NCBI GenBank assembly: GCA_001310555.1
Contig: BAXO01000064.1
Coordinates: forward strand, 1 to 31,733
DNA length: 31,733 nt
Direction of reading: 5' to 3'
From: Bacillus sp. JCM 19058
GTDB taxonomy: Bacteria > Bacillota > Bacilli > Bacillales_H > Bacillaceae_D
This document shows positions 1-8,329 of this stretch, in pieces. A program made the position numbers and the translations under genes. The notes beneath the pieces were generated by a model, which saw only the letters and a list, made by a program, of their open reading frames with translations, was not told where the DNA came from and ran no database searches. Each line of letters opens with the position of its first letter. The stretch's first letter is position 1.

Positions 1-81
1 TCTAGAGTGGAAATCAATGATCAAATGATCGTGTTCGGATTTTACACTCAATCATTGAATGATGAAATTGATTCACCTTAG
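1..81 (+). CDS. C-terminal end of an unidentified gene (partial)
   Basis: The frame starting at base 1 stays open for 26 codons and ends with TAG at 79-81, just before the next gene. The peptide ends in FGFYTQSLNDEIDSP. It could be the tail of a gene entering from the left, but 26 open codons also occur by chance fairly often and I do not recognise the sequence. No function is proposed. Confidence 0.3.
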   Translation, partial: SRVEINDQMIVFGFYTQSLNDEIDSP

Positions 82-117
82 AACTTCCATAAAATGAATA
101 GAAAGAGAATGACTTTA

Positions 118-1365
118 ATGACTCAATCAAAACAGCAACTGGAAAGTAAAGTAGCTACGCCTAACGAGATCCGGCCGTTTTGTATCGCAATTCCCCAGGA
201 AGACCTTGAAGACTTGCGAGACCGACTTCTCCGTACGCGTTGGCCTGCTCAATTGCCCGGGGACGGATGGAACCGTGGGGTACCGGTGACTTATCTTAAA
301 AATATTACGGAGTACTGGCAGACGGACTATAACTGGCGTGAAAATGAGGCCAAGCTCAATGAATTTCCACAATTTATTACGGAGATCGATGGTCAGACAA
401 TCCACTTCCTCCATGTAAGGTCACCCGAACCTAACGCTCTTCCTTTGATTATCACGCACAGTTGGCCGAACTCAGTAGCCGAATTCATGAAAATAATAGG
501 TCCACTGTCTAATCCAAGGGCTTACGGTCGAAATCCAGATATAGCTTTTCATGTGGTTGCGCCTTCAATCCCTGGATTCGCTTTTTCGCAATTTTCCGAG
601 CCAGCGGACGAAACCCCATGGAATATCACGCGAGTCGCCCGAACATGGGCCGAGCTGATGCGGAGACTAGGATACGATCGCTATGGCGCTCACGGCAATG
701 ATGCAGGTGCATTGGTCTCCCCGGAACTCGCAGTCATAGATCCTGAGCACATGGTCGGTGTTCACATTACCGGTGGGCTAGGTATCCCTACAGGTGATCC
801 CAACGAACTAGAGGATCTGACAGAGGAGGAGAGCAAAGAAATAGAGCAATTGGCAGAACTGTTCACTGGAGGAAGTGGCTATGCCCCGTATCTTACTCAT
901 CGGCCGCAAACTCTCAGTTACGGGATGAGTGATTCTCCAGTCGCTCAACTTGCATATCTTGTAGAAAGGTACAAAGAGTTCGATGGTTGGCCAGGTGCTA
1001 GAGTTGAAATGCCTCAAGAACCCCTTGACCTGGATCAACTGCTCACGAATGTGACATTATACTGGCTGACAAGGACAGCTGGCTCCTCGTCCTGGACTTA
1101 TTACGAAGAGGCTGCAGGCATGCCAATTGATCAAACCAAAGTACCGACTGGAGTTTCCCATGGAGGAGGTCCTGTGTTTCGTCGTCTGGCTGAACGGAAG
1201 AACAATATCGTACACTGGTCTGATAATACAAGCGTCAGCCATATGGTTGCTATGGCAGTACCGGATACACTCGTCGACGACATCAGGGAGTTTTTTTTAG
1301 TAAACTACGCTTGTTTGAAGGTTTTAGGATATGAAAGTGAGAATCAAAAGAATAGGGATAAGTAG
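118..1365 (+). CDS. Epoxide hydrolase family alpha/beta hydrolase
   Basis: Predicted soluble hydrolase of the microsomal-type epoxide hydrolase family, which opens epoxides through an aspartyl-ester intermediate. The N-terminal EHN-type domain begins FCIAIPQEDLEDLRDRLLRT. HSWPNS is the oxyanion-hole motif (usually HGWPxS), HGNDAG carries the nucleophile Asp, and the His in SVSHMVAMAVPDTL near the C-terminus is the likely catalytic base. ATG codons lie at 94, 109 and 118. I prefer 118 because the purine-rich GAAAGAG at 101-107 is then about ten bases upstream. A T8 run at 1291-1298 follows DDIREF. If it were T7 the protein would end DDIREFF at tandem TAG TAA, the usual end of this family, so the last 22 or so residues are probably an artefact or a recent frameshift. 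The true substrate is unknown. Confidence 0.85.
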   Translation: MTQSKQQLESKVATPNEIRPFCIAIPQEDLEDLRDRLLRTRWPAQLPGDGWNRGVPVTYLKNITEYWQTDYNWRENEAKLNEFPQFITEIDGQTIHFLHVRSPEPNALPLIITHSWPNSVAEFMKIIGPLSNPRAYGRNPDIAFHVVAPSIPGFAFSQFSEPADETPWNITRVARTWAELMRRLGYDRYGAHGNDAGALVSPELAVIDPEHMVGVHITGGLGIPTGDPNELEDLTEEESKEIEQLAELFTGGSGYAPYLTHRPQTLSYGMSDSPVAQLAYLVERYKEFDGWPGARVEMPQEPLDLDQLLTNVTLYWLTRTAGSSSWTYYEEAAGMPIDQTKVPTGVSHGGGPVFRRLAERKNNIVHWSDNTSVSHMVAMAVPDTLVDDIREFFLVNYACLKVLGYESENQKNRDK

Positions 1366-1556
1366 TGGCTCCACATTTGCAATTCAAAGTCGAATTGCTC
1401 AATATAATTTATTAAGCTAAGGGAGAACGATAGAGTAGGATTTAGAAACCTAAGGCAAGGGAAGTAATGGGATTTAAGTGCATTACAGGCAATTCGAAAC
1501 GTCAAAAGTCATATATAAAAGAGACATTTTGGCGTATTTTTTTTATTCTTTTTTAA
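1366..1556. other. Intergenic stretch, nothing recognised
   Basis: About 190 bases of AT-rich sequence with no convincing reading frame, hairpin or RNA gene. A T-rich tract (around 1538-1554) precedes the operator-like palindrome at 1560. TTGGCG at 1529 followed 17 bases later by TTTAAT could be a weak promoter. Confidence 0.4.
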
Positions 1557-1559
1557 TCC

Positions 1560-1576
1560 TGACAAATAAGTTGTCA
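1560..1576. promoter_or_regulatory. Palindromic operator TGACAA-N5-TTGTCA
   Basis: A perfect inverted repeat with 6-base arms and a 5-base spacer lies 17 bases before the start of the NmrA-like remnant. The left arm with its flank, TCCTGACAA, recurs at 3587-3595, overlapping the -10 region of the YafY-family regulator gene. This suggests the site is bound by that regulator. Palindromes with TGACA/TGTCA arms are common upstream of genes controlled by this kind of regulator; the assignment here is inference. Confidence 0.5.
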
Positions 1577-1592
1577 TAATTAGTGGGGTATT

Positions 1593-1723
1593 ATGTTTGT
1601 AGTAATGGGGTGGAACAAAACTGCTGTGGCTTTACGGTGTCGCCTGCCGTGGAGCAAGTAACGCGGTGGCCAGCCCGGACGCTTGCCGAGTGGCTGAAGG
1701 AAAACAAGAAACGCTTTGTGTAA
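1593..1723 (+). pseudogene. NmrA-like NAD(P)-binding protein, both ends kept, middle deleted
   Basis: An ATG at 1593 opens MFVVMGWNKTAVALR, which resembles the N-terminus of NmrA-type dehydrogenase relatives (MFVVMGATGxTG, the glycine-rich dinucleotide loop). In another frame, 1634-1723 encodes VTRWPARTLAEWLKENKKRF before TAA. That is a typical C-terminus for the same family (PARTxxEFxxxNxxxF). The roughly 230 residues expected between them are absent, so the gene has collapsed by internal deletion with a frame change. It sits right after the palindromic operator and upstream of the ABC genes, as expected for a reductase controlled by the neighbouring YafY-type regulator. The family call rests on short matches. 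Confidence 0.5.
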
Positions 1724-1757
1724 CAGAGAGAAATAAAACAAACGGGGGGAATAACGG

Positions 1758-2704
1758 ATGGAATATACGATTGATGTTCACGGATTGAGCAAAACGTTTC
1801 AGGGAAATGAAGTGGTGAAGGGCATCGATCTTCGCGTGAAGAAAGGCGAGCTGTTCGCGCTGCTCGGACCGAACGGAGCGGGCAAAACGACGACGATCAA
1901 TATGCTGACCACATTGCTGAAGGCGGATGGCGGGACCGCTGTCGTGGCCGGGTACGACGTGAGGAAACAAGCAGGCGAAGTTCGCAAGCGGATCAGTTTG
2001 ACCGGACAGTTCGCGGCCTTGGACGAAGGGTTGTCCGGGTTGCAGAATTTGGAGATGGTCGCGAAGCTCAGCGGATGCCCGTCACGGGAGGCCCGCTACA
2101 TCGCGGAAGACAGCATTCGTTCTTTCGGATTGTGGGAAGCGAAAGACCGGACAGTTAGCCATTACTCGGGCGGCATGCGTCGGCGTTTGGATATTGCGGC
2201 GAGCATCGTGACGCAGCCGGATCTCATTTTCTTGGATGAGCCCACCACTGGACTCGATCTGCAAAGCCGCATCCAAGTGTGGGAAGTCGTGCACATGCTG
2301 CTCGGCCTCGGCACGACTGTCGTGCTGACGACCCAATACTTGGAAGAGGCCGATCAGTTGGCGGACCGCATCGCGGTGATCGATCAAGGCAGCATCATCG
2401 CGGAAGCACGCCTATGCAATTGAAGGCTTCCATCGGCGGCAAAACGTTATCAATTCAATTGTCGGAACCGGTTGAGATGGAGCGAATAACGGAATTGTTG
2501 ACGGACTCCCGGTTGGCCGTGTATCAAGATCACAACCCGCTAGTATACAAAATGGCGGTGCAAGAAGCGAAGCTGGCGAATGAAACGGTCCATCGGCTTC
2601 TGTCTTATGACATTCCCGTGGATTATTTCACGCTTGGCGAGCCCAGCTTGGACGAAGTATTCTTGACCCTGACCCATTCCAAAACGAGGGAGGCCGCATT
2701 ATGA
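1758..2704 (+). pseudogene. DrrA-like ABC exporter ATPase, one frameshift
   Basis: ATP-binding subunit of a drug/antibiotic-type ABC-2 exporter. The first frame (1758-2423) shows Walker [10 protein letters not shown] at residues 37-45, the signature [10 protein letters not shown], Walker [13 protein letters not shown] and the switch region [17 protein letters not shown]. It stops early at AEARLCN. The next frame resumes at [13 protein letters not shown] (about 2411) and runs to TGA at 2702-2704, giving the usual DrrA C-terminal domain ending GEPSLDEVFLTLT. One G missing near 2402-2408 (GAAGCACG where GAAGGCACG is expected) restores a 315-residue protein. ATG at 1758 is preceded by an AACGGGGGGA ribosome binding site. 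It overlaps the permease start by ATGA at 2701-2704, so the two are translationally coupled. Confidence 0.88.
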
Positions 2705-3527
2705 ATCAAAGTTCCAAGCCGATCAACGTCCCGCTTTCCTTACGCCAAACAGACCGCCGAAGTCCGAGTTTGTGGCGATCGACCGGTATATTCGTGTGGA
2801 GATCGTTTCAAAATACGAAAAACAATCTCTTCAGTTTCGTGATGGACACCGTGATGGGTCCGGTGCTGATACTCTGCATTTTCACCTTTTTGTTTGGCGG
2901 CGCGATTGCCGGATCATCCACGGAATATGTGCAATTTCTGCTCCCTGGCATGTTCATTCTGACCGTCGTCCCGATGACGGTTTATAGCGGTACGCAATCT
3001 GCCTCGACATTTCCAAGGGGGTGTACAACCGGTTTCGCACGATGCCTTTCTGGCAACCGTCCTCTATTCTGGGCCCACTTATTACCGACGGCTTGCGTTA
3101 CACGACGGCGCTGCTCGTTGCGCTTGGGGTCGGCTTCCTGATCGGTTTTCGTCCAGACGGTGGCGTTGCCGGAGCGGCCTTGGGGATTTTGTTCACGATG
3201 CTGTTCGCGTTTAGCCTCAGTTGGGTGTTCACGCTGATTGGCGTCCTGGCCAAACGTCCGGAAACAGTGTCGGGGACAAGCATGATCTTTATTTATCCTT
3301 TGTTGTTTGCGAGCAACATTTTGGTGGACTCGTCGACGATGCCGCGTTGGATTCAGGTATTGGTTGACTTGAACCCGATTAGCATCGCTTCCGCCACAGT
3401 CCGTGGTCTTATGATGGGTACAGCGGACGCACCGTTGCTGGCGAAAGGGATGGGCGTGTGCGTGGTCATAATTGCAATTTTCGTGCCGATGACGATGGCA
3501 TTGTATTTGAATAAGAATAATCGTTAA
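2701..3527 (+). pseudogene. DrrB-like ABC-2 exporter permease, one frameshift
   Basis: Membrane subunit pairing with the preceding ATPase. The N-terminal part has a cytosolic lead ending IFVWRSFQNTKNN and hydrophobic segments such as FVMDTVMGPVLILCIFTFLF. The frame is lost after VVPMTVYSGT (about 2993) and is regained in another frame as AICLDISKGVYNRFRTMPFW, a motif typical of ABC-2 permeases. Further membrane segments follow up to TAA at 3525-3527. One base missing near 2992 (TACGCAATC for TACGGCAATC) restores 275 residues, normal for DrrB. Substrate is unknown; these pairs often export lipophilic antibiotics. Confidence 0.85.
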
Positions 3528-3561
3528 GACTAGCCGTCGTACAACCGGCTCCACTACACGC

Positions 3562-3595
3562 TTGATACTTCGGTCTAAATTCGTTATCCTGACAA
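3562..3595 (+). promoter_or_regulatory. SigA-type promoter of the YafY regulator with operator half-site
   Basis: TTGATA at 3562-3567 and TATCCT at 3585-3590 are separated by exactly 17 bases, a good housekeeping promoter. The -10 element runs into TCCTGACAA, the same nine bases as the left arm of the palindrome at 1560. This suggests autoregulation through a half-site. A strong ribosome binding site (AAAGGGGGGAG, 3614-3624) follows. Confidence 0.55.
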
Positions 3596-3628
3596 CAGAT
3601 TGAGAACAGAGGGAAAGGGGGGAGTAGC

Positions 3629-4519
3629 TTGAAGCTGATTCGCGCACTCGGCATCACGATGGAGCTATTGTCCAAACGCAGGGTGACTGCTACGGAATTG
3701 GCGGCCCGGTTCGAAGTGTCCATTCGGACGATTTATCGCGATATCGACTTGATCAATCAAGCCGGCATCCCCATCGTATCCTATACCGGGACGGACGGCG
3801 GCTTCGAAGTGATGGACGGCTATTATTTGACCAAGCAGCACTTCTCCCTGCAAGATCTGTCGGTGATCTACAGCTTGTTGAAAGGAATGGAGGGCATCAT
3901 GGGTCCTCAACCCACCGCGATCATGGATAAGCTAGTCAGCTTACAGCCCGCGTTGGCGCAGGAAGAGGCCGAGAAGAAGCTGATCCTTGATCTCGCTGCG
4001 ACCGATGCGGAGAGAAGTCTTGTCCAACCGATTCTACAGGCGATACAAGACAAAAAGGTGGTGGCATTCTCTTATACAGACTCGCAAGGCAACGCCACAT
4101 CACGAAATGTGGAGCCGGACAACTTATATTGGGGGAGTCGTTATTGGTACTTGAACGGCTACTGTCTAATGCGTCAATCGGATCGAATGTTCCGCTTATC
4201 ACGCATTTCTGAGCTTGAAATAACGGAACGCGATGTTCAACCGCGTTTTCCATCTTCTGCTGAGCCGACGAAGGCAATGCCAGAAATGGAGGTTCATCTT
4301 CGGTTTGATCCGAGCGTGCGAAGGCGGGTGCTGGAACAGTTCCCTGAAGAATGCGAACAGACAGAAGACGGTTTGGACGTTCGTACCGTGATTTACGATC
4401 CGGATTACGCCGTGTCGCTTGTCCTGAGCTACGGATCGAACGTTTTGGTGCTGGCTCCGGCCGAGCTTATGCATAACGTAAGGGAAATGGCGCGTGAGAT
4501 TCAGCTAAAATATAGCTGA
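3629..4519 (+). CDS. YafY/DeoR-type regulator with HTH and WYL domain
   Basis: Intact 296-residue transcription factor. Residues 1-60 form an HTH_11-type winged helix (VTATELAARFEVSIRTIYRDIDLINQAG). Residues about 140-200 form a WYL ligand-sensing domain (VVAFSYTD, then YWGSRYWYLNGYC and FRLSRI), followed by a WCX-like C-terminal part. The start is TTG at 3629, chosen because AAAGGGGGGAG lies a few bases upstream and the protein begins in the usual way (MKLIRALGITMELL). It follows the ABC exporter genes and probably regulates them, the NmrA-like gene and itself through the TGACAA motif. The sequence is GC-rich and undamaged, unlike the two genes before it. Confidence 0.9.
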   Translation: MKLIRALGITMELLSKRRVTATELAARFEVSIRTIYRDIDLINQAGIPIVSYTGTDGGFEVMDGYYLTKQHFSLQDLSVIYSLLKGMEGIMGPQPTAIMDKLVSLQPALAQEEAEKKLILDLAATDAERSLVQPILQAIQDKKVVAFSYTDSQGNATSRNVEPDNLYWGSRYWYLNGYCLMRQSDRMFRLSRISELEITERDVQPRFPSSAEPTKAMPEMEVHLRFDPSVRRRVLEQFPEECEQTEDGLDVRTVIYDPDYAVSLVLSYGSNVLVLAPAELMHNVREMAREIQLKYS

Positions 4520-4764
4520 CGTGAGATCTAAAGCTTGGCGAAAGTAACTGACCTTTATGATTTCAGAAGGTGGGCTTATTTGACAAGCGATCGATATCCC
4601 GTTCATGTTTGCTATGTATCGCTTGCGAACACGGGCTTACTATAATCATAAAGCTGATGGTTCGAGTCGCGGAGAGGGAGGTAGGGTTTCAGGAAGCGCT
4701 TTCGTGTCACCCGAAGGCTACTCCTGAATCCATAGGGAAGTATGCAAAAGCAGGCGTTCAACCT
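4520..4764. other. Intergenic between convergent genes
   Basis: No gene is supported here. A 72-codon open frame (4570-4788) overlaps the end of the opposite GntR gene and matches nothing I know. GGAAGCGCTTTC at 4692-4703 has a cre-like core but lacks the outer bases of a good CcpA site. Confidence 0.35.
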
Positions 4765-5438
4765 TTACGATTGAGCTTCTTTGAATAAAAGAAGGTATTC
4801 GTTGAGGTGCTGCAGAGCAAGCTCTTTCTTTTTTTGCTTTCATAGCGGCAAGAAGCTGCTTATGCTGAGAGACGGTTTTTTTTGACGTGTGCTTTCGTCC
4901 ATCTGGGATCGGGCATTGAAAAAAAAATTGAATGATGCTATCGTTGAGCTCGATAAACAGTTTGTTGCTCGTTGCTTTCATTAAGCTGCGGTGGAAGTTG
5001 ATGACCAGTTCGGTAAACTTTCGTGGGTTAGGTGATTCGCTCATTTCTTTGTTGATTTGCTCCAGTTCGTCAAAGAGAGCAGGGCTTGTTTGGCACATGA
5101 TGCGCTCTAGTGCTGCCTTTTCAAGCAGATGTCTAAGCTCAAACAGCTCTTCTACTCTTTCGTTGTTCATTTGCCAGAAAAAAAAGGAGATGGTTGAAAA
5201 GGACACTGGAGTCGTCAATATTGACGAAGGCTCCTTCACCGTGCCTGATCGTAATAATTCCTGTCGACTCTAACGTTCGCAGCGCTTCTCTAATGATGAC
5301 TCGGCTCGCATCCATTGTACTAGCCAAATCCCTTTCAGAAGGAAGCTTGTCTCCGGTTGCCAGCTTGTTATCAATTATATACTGGCGCAAGTTTTCACTG
5401 ACGATTTTGCTTAATGTGAATCGTTCTTTTTTTGTCAA
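4765..5438 (-). pseudogene. FadR-family GntR regulator (FCD domain), two homopolymer frameshifts
   Basis: Reading leftwards, residues 1-75 are a GntR winged helix (KLPSERDLASTMDASRVIIREALRTLESTGIITI). The frame breaks at the A8 run 5178-5185 and continues in another frame as an FCD effector domain (VEELFELRHLLEKAALERI, NFHRSLMKATSNKLFIEL, SQHKQLLAAM). It breaks again at the T7 run 4829-4835, after which the natural C-terminus ELALQHLNEYLLLFKEAQS ends at 4765. Removing one base from each run gives 223 residues, the usual size. FCD regulators typically respond to organic or sugar acids and control neighbouring catabolic genes. A candidate operator lies upstream at 5515. Confidence 0.85.
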
Positions 5439-5514
5439 TAGGCTTCAAATAAAATCACCTGCTTTCCGCTGCGTATGTTGTTCAAGGCCATTGTCATGTA
5501 GGAGAGTAATCATG

Positions 5515-5525
5515 TGGTCAGACCA
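5515..5525. promoter_or_regulatory. FCD/FadR-type operator TGGTCAGACCA
   Basis: A perfect TGGTC-N-GACCA palindrome lies about 80 bases upstream of the GntR start at 5438. The form is close to the TNGTNNNACNA pattern known for FadR-subfamily GntR regulators. It probably mediates autoregulation; this is inferred from sequence alone. Confidence 0.5.
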
Positions 5526-5575
5526 TATCATCCATTTAGTATATCATACCAAACGCTAATAGGGCGGTACTGTCA

Positions 5576-5612
5576 TTAAAGCCACAAAGAAGCTGTATCT
5601 TTGTGGCTTTAA
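5576..5612 (-). terminator. Hairpin terminator after the GH123-like gene
   Basis: TTAAAGCCACAAAGA and TCTTTGTGGCTTTAA form a perfect 15-bp stem with a 7-base loop, about 15 bases past the stop of the minus-strand glycosidase gene. The T run is short on both strands, so efficiency is uncertain, but position and stem strength support a terminator. Confidence 0.7.
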
Positions 5613-5626
5613 CAGATTCATATATT

Positions 5627-7274
5627 TTAAAGGGACAATGCTTCTTCAATCGATTTGTTAACAGCTGCTCGAGTAGTAAAAATATAGTTGCTACCTTTAG
5701 GATAGCTCGTAAATGTAATCGTCTCCTGTGTCTCAATCAACTCAAGGACATGCTGCTTTCCTTTCAGCTCTGACAGCCATTGGAAGGCTCGTAAATCCTG
5801 CAAGGCTTGATAGAAGACCCTTGAGCGAATGGAAGGAAGAGCCTCGCCATCTTTGCCAGGATAGACGAGGAACGGGTCACCGGAAGGGAACGCCTTGCCC
5901 GCATCTGTAATCTCGTATGGATCGATAGCTTCAATCGAATATTGACTGTTATAAAAGTTGAAGCCCCAATGAAGAAAGCCTTCGATGTCATACTTGAACA
6001 GCTGGGTCGCGATAATTCGATTGCGGGAGGAAGGCATGGCCATGAAGCGATTACTGACCTCCTTGTTTTGCGAACAGCAGTAATAGACCCAAAGGTTCGG
6101 CACCCGATTGTCGATAAAAGCTTGAATATGATTAGAGGCCACTACTGGCTTTGTGACAACCCCTTTCTCGTAAAAGGAATAATTGCTTAACGCATCAATG
6201 ATGTTGAACTCTTTAAGAAGAGGCTGTGCAAGCTCTTTCGCTATGGCGTACGTCTCTAAGCATCCTTCGTTCGGTTCATCAGAAATATGGAAATAAACGT
6301 TTTCTGGTGCCCAGTGTTCTTTAAGAAATTCTGTCAATGCTGGCAGGAAGGCTTGTAGAAATTCGCGATATGCGTCGCTGTCTGCTGCGGCATCCCACCC
6401 GAATTTTCTCGCCTCAACCCCATTTTCTGAGACGATGATTTTCGGTGTAAATTGTGCACCCCATTGCGTAAAGAGGTGGGCAATTTCAATATATTGAATC
6501 GAGCAGCTTTTACAAATGTCCAACCATTTTTTTAATAGCGTAAAGTCAAAGGAATAGCTGTCCTTCTCCTTTGAAATCTGTACGAGCTGCACAGTTGTAC
6601 GTTCTCCACCGACTTCCGTATCCAATGGAGGGGTGAAAACCGGAGTGAGAATCATATTAATTCCGTTTTCGCTCGCTGTGCGAATGAAATTCTCGATAAT
6701 TTGCCAATGCTGGTTTGAAAAGGCCTCGACTTGATAATAGTTGGCCAAGCAATCGGCGTGGAACCATTGAGTATGAATGAGTCTTTGTTCCGGAAGTGAA
6801 TACGGAAGCACTTCCAAGGCGATCGTTTCCTCGAAAAGAGGCTGCCCGTTTACAGTCGTTATCACGAGCGTCAGTTCTTTTTTTGCCTGCCGCCTCACTA
6901 CTTGGTTCGATGTCAATCCATAAAGACTGCCAGCCGTTGGGCTCTAGCTCAATTTCTCCTTCTGTGACAGGCATTAGCAGGTCAGGGTATAAGCCCGGCT
7001 CAGTTGAAAGGTAGTGCTCGTCATGGCGATCGGGGTACGCCGGTAAATCAGAAGGTACATGCTTAACTGTACTAAGGGATTTTTTGAGCGTGCCATCTGC
7101 CTTGATTTGCAACTTAATCGTTCGATTCTCTGCACCGTGACAGCGATAAGCAAGCTGAAAAGAGAATTGCTCATTTTGAAACAAGGAGGCTTGCTTCCAG
7201 TGTTGTTCCTTTGGCCTACTAGCTGAAAATACTTTCTCCAATGAATTTGTTAGCATAAAATCAATCGGTTTCAT
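5627..7274 (-). pseudogene. GH123-like glycoside hydrolase (DUF4091 domain), one frameshift
   Basis: Predicted cytosolic glycosidase related to family GH123 beta-N-acetylgalactosaminidases; no signal peptide is visible. The N-terminal part (7274-6885) is beta-rich. The catalytic DUF4091 half contains YFHISDEPNEGCLETY, where the Asp-Glu pair of SDEP is the expected GH123 catalytic dyad, then VPNLWVYYCCSQ, GFLHWGFNFY and GDPFLVYPGKDG, all typical of the family. The frame shifts at the T7 run 6878-6884 (AGKK then ELTLVITT). Removing one base restores 548 residues. It lies 43 bases downstream of an intact GntR gene and upstream of a second one, so it is probably a sugar-induced gene. An A7 run inside it at 6537-6543 is in frame, so not every long run here is broken. 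Confidence 0.85.
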
Positions 7275-7317
7275 GACAATCGCCTCACTTTTTTTTGGTT
7301 TACACTTAGCCTCATAC

Positions 7318-7995
7318 TCAATCTTCGAGAAATCGGTATAGTCGGATTAAATGCTGCTTCATGGCATGCTTTGCCTGAGCGATATCTTGCTGAATAATCG
7401 CTTCTATAATCGTTTGATGCTCCTTAAAGGCCATAAGGTATTCATCGGGAGGGACAATTTTTTCAAGCTGATTCATGTGGAAATACTCTGCAATAATGGA
7501 TGACAGCTGGATAAAGGTTTCGTTTCCCGTCGCCTTGAATAAGGCGTTGTGAAAATGCAAATCTTCCTCTTTCGGTCTGTCTCCTTGACTAGCTTTCTCA
7601 TAAATCAGCTCGTTCCAGTACGACAATCGTTTGATCATATCTGGCTGATAGTGACGAACAGCTAATTCAACCGCCCCTAATTCGAGGATGATTCTTGTAT
7701 CAATCAGCTCTTTAAACTTTGCCTGATCGAGCTTTAAAAAGGGAGATATTTCTTTAAAGAAGCTCTGTAGCTGAACTTCTTTGACGAAAATACCGACACC
7801 CTGCTTAATTTCAATTATCCCTTGAGATTGAAGCGCTTTTAACGATTCTCTGACAACCGTTCGGCTCACTCCCAGCATATGAATAATTTCCTTTTCAGTC
7901 GGCAAGCGATCGCCAGGCTGGCAGTTGTTTTCCGCAATGAAAGTCTTAATCCGATCACTTACAATTTGGGCTAATGTTTGTTTTCGTTGCAGCAT
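7318..7995 (-). CDS. FadR-family GntR regulator with FCD domain
   Basis: Intact 225-residue regulator. Residues 1-70 are a GntR winged helix (RLPTEKEIIHMLGVSRTVVRESLKALQSQGIIEI). Residues about 85-215 are an FCD domain with the expected metal/effector-binding residues in EEDLHFHNALFKATGN, EHQTIIEAI and AKHAMKQHL. A ribosome binding site AGGAGA lies nine bases before the ATG. It is the first gene of a leftward unit followed by the GH123-like gene and probably controls it. It is related in architecture to, but clearly different from, the GntR at 4765-5438. Confidence 0.93.
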   Translation of the reverse strand: MLQRKQTLAQIVSDRIKTFIAENNCQPGDRLPTEKEIIHMLGVSRTVVRESLKALQSQGIIEIKQGVGIFVKEVQLQSFFKEISPFLKLDQAKFKELIDTRIILELGAVELAVRHYQPDMIKRLSYWNELIYEKASQGDRPKEEDLHFHNALFKATGNETFIQLSSIIAEYFHMNQLEKIVPPDEYLMAFKEHQTIIEAIIQQDIAQAKHAMKQHLIRLYRFLED

Positions 7996-8329
7996 TTGGA
8001 TGCTTCTCCTATCTTAAAGAGCACGTTTTCATTTCGATTATAACGAATATCTTTTCATAATTCATGAATGAATTCCGTGAGATTTTTAGCAGCGCCGGGA
8101 TTGGGGAAGGAGAATTTGAATACGTCGAGAGGAACGAAAGCCATACAGCTCTGTCATTGCACAATTTCGATGACAAGCAGAAATCGAATATAACTCGCCC
8201 AAAGTGGTACTAAAAATTCACGGGAAATTCATATAATATTTAGTAAACTTTATGTAAACGCTTTCCTCCGATCGTAAGATGCTTAGCGATGTACTCAGGT
8301 CGACAAAAATGTAAAGGAGTGCGAACGTC
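7996..8329. other. Divergent intergenic control region
   Basis: This 334-base region separates the leftward GntR gene from the rightward substrate-binding protein gene. It must hold both promoters. The only element I can name is the cre-like box at 8253. AT-rich candidates for -10 elements (for example TATAAT at 8232) lie just upstream of it. Confidence 0.5.
8253..8266. promoter_or_regulatory. cre-like CcpA box TGTAAACGCTTTCC
   Basis: Matches the consensus TGWAANCGNTNWCA at 13 of 14 positions (the last base differs). It lies about 65 bases before the start of the substrate-binding protein gene and just downstream of AT-rich promoter-like sequence. This position fits catabolite repression. 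A LacI-family local regulator is an alternative binder. Confidence 0.65.

Noticed and set aside
4645..4690. GGTTCGAGTC resembling a tRNA T-loop
   Set aside because: The flanking bases do not form the T-stem, and no acceptor, D or anticodon arms are present.
4692..4703. GGAAGCGCTTTC as a fourth cre box
   Set aside because: Only the core matches, outer consensus bases differ, and no gene start lies downstream.
4570..4788. 72-codon plus-strand open frame
   Set aside because: It has no ribosome binding site or known family, and overlaps the corrected end of the GntR gene on the other strand.
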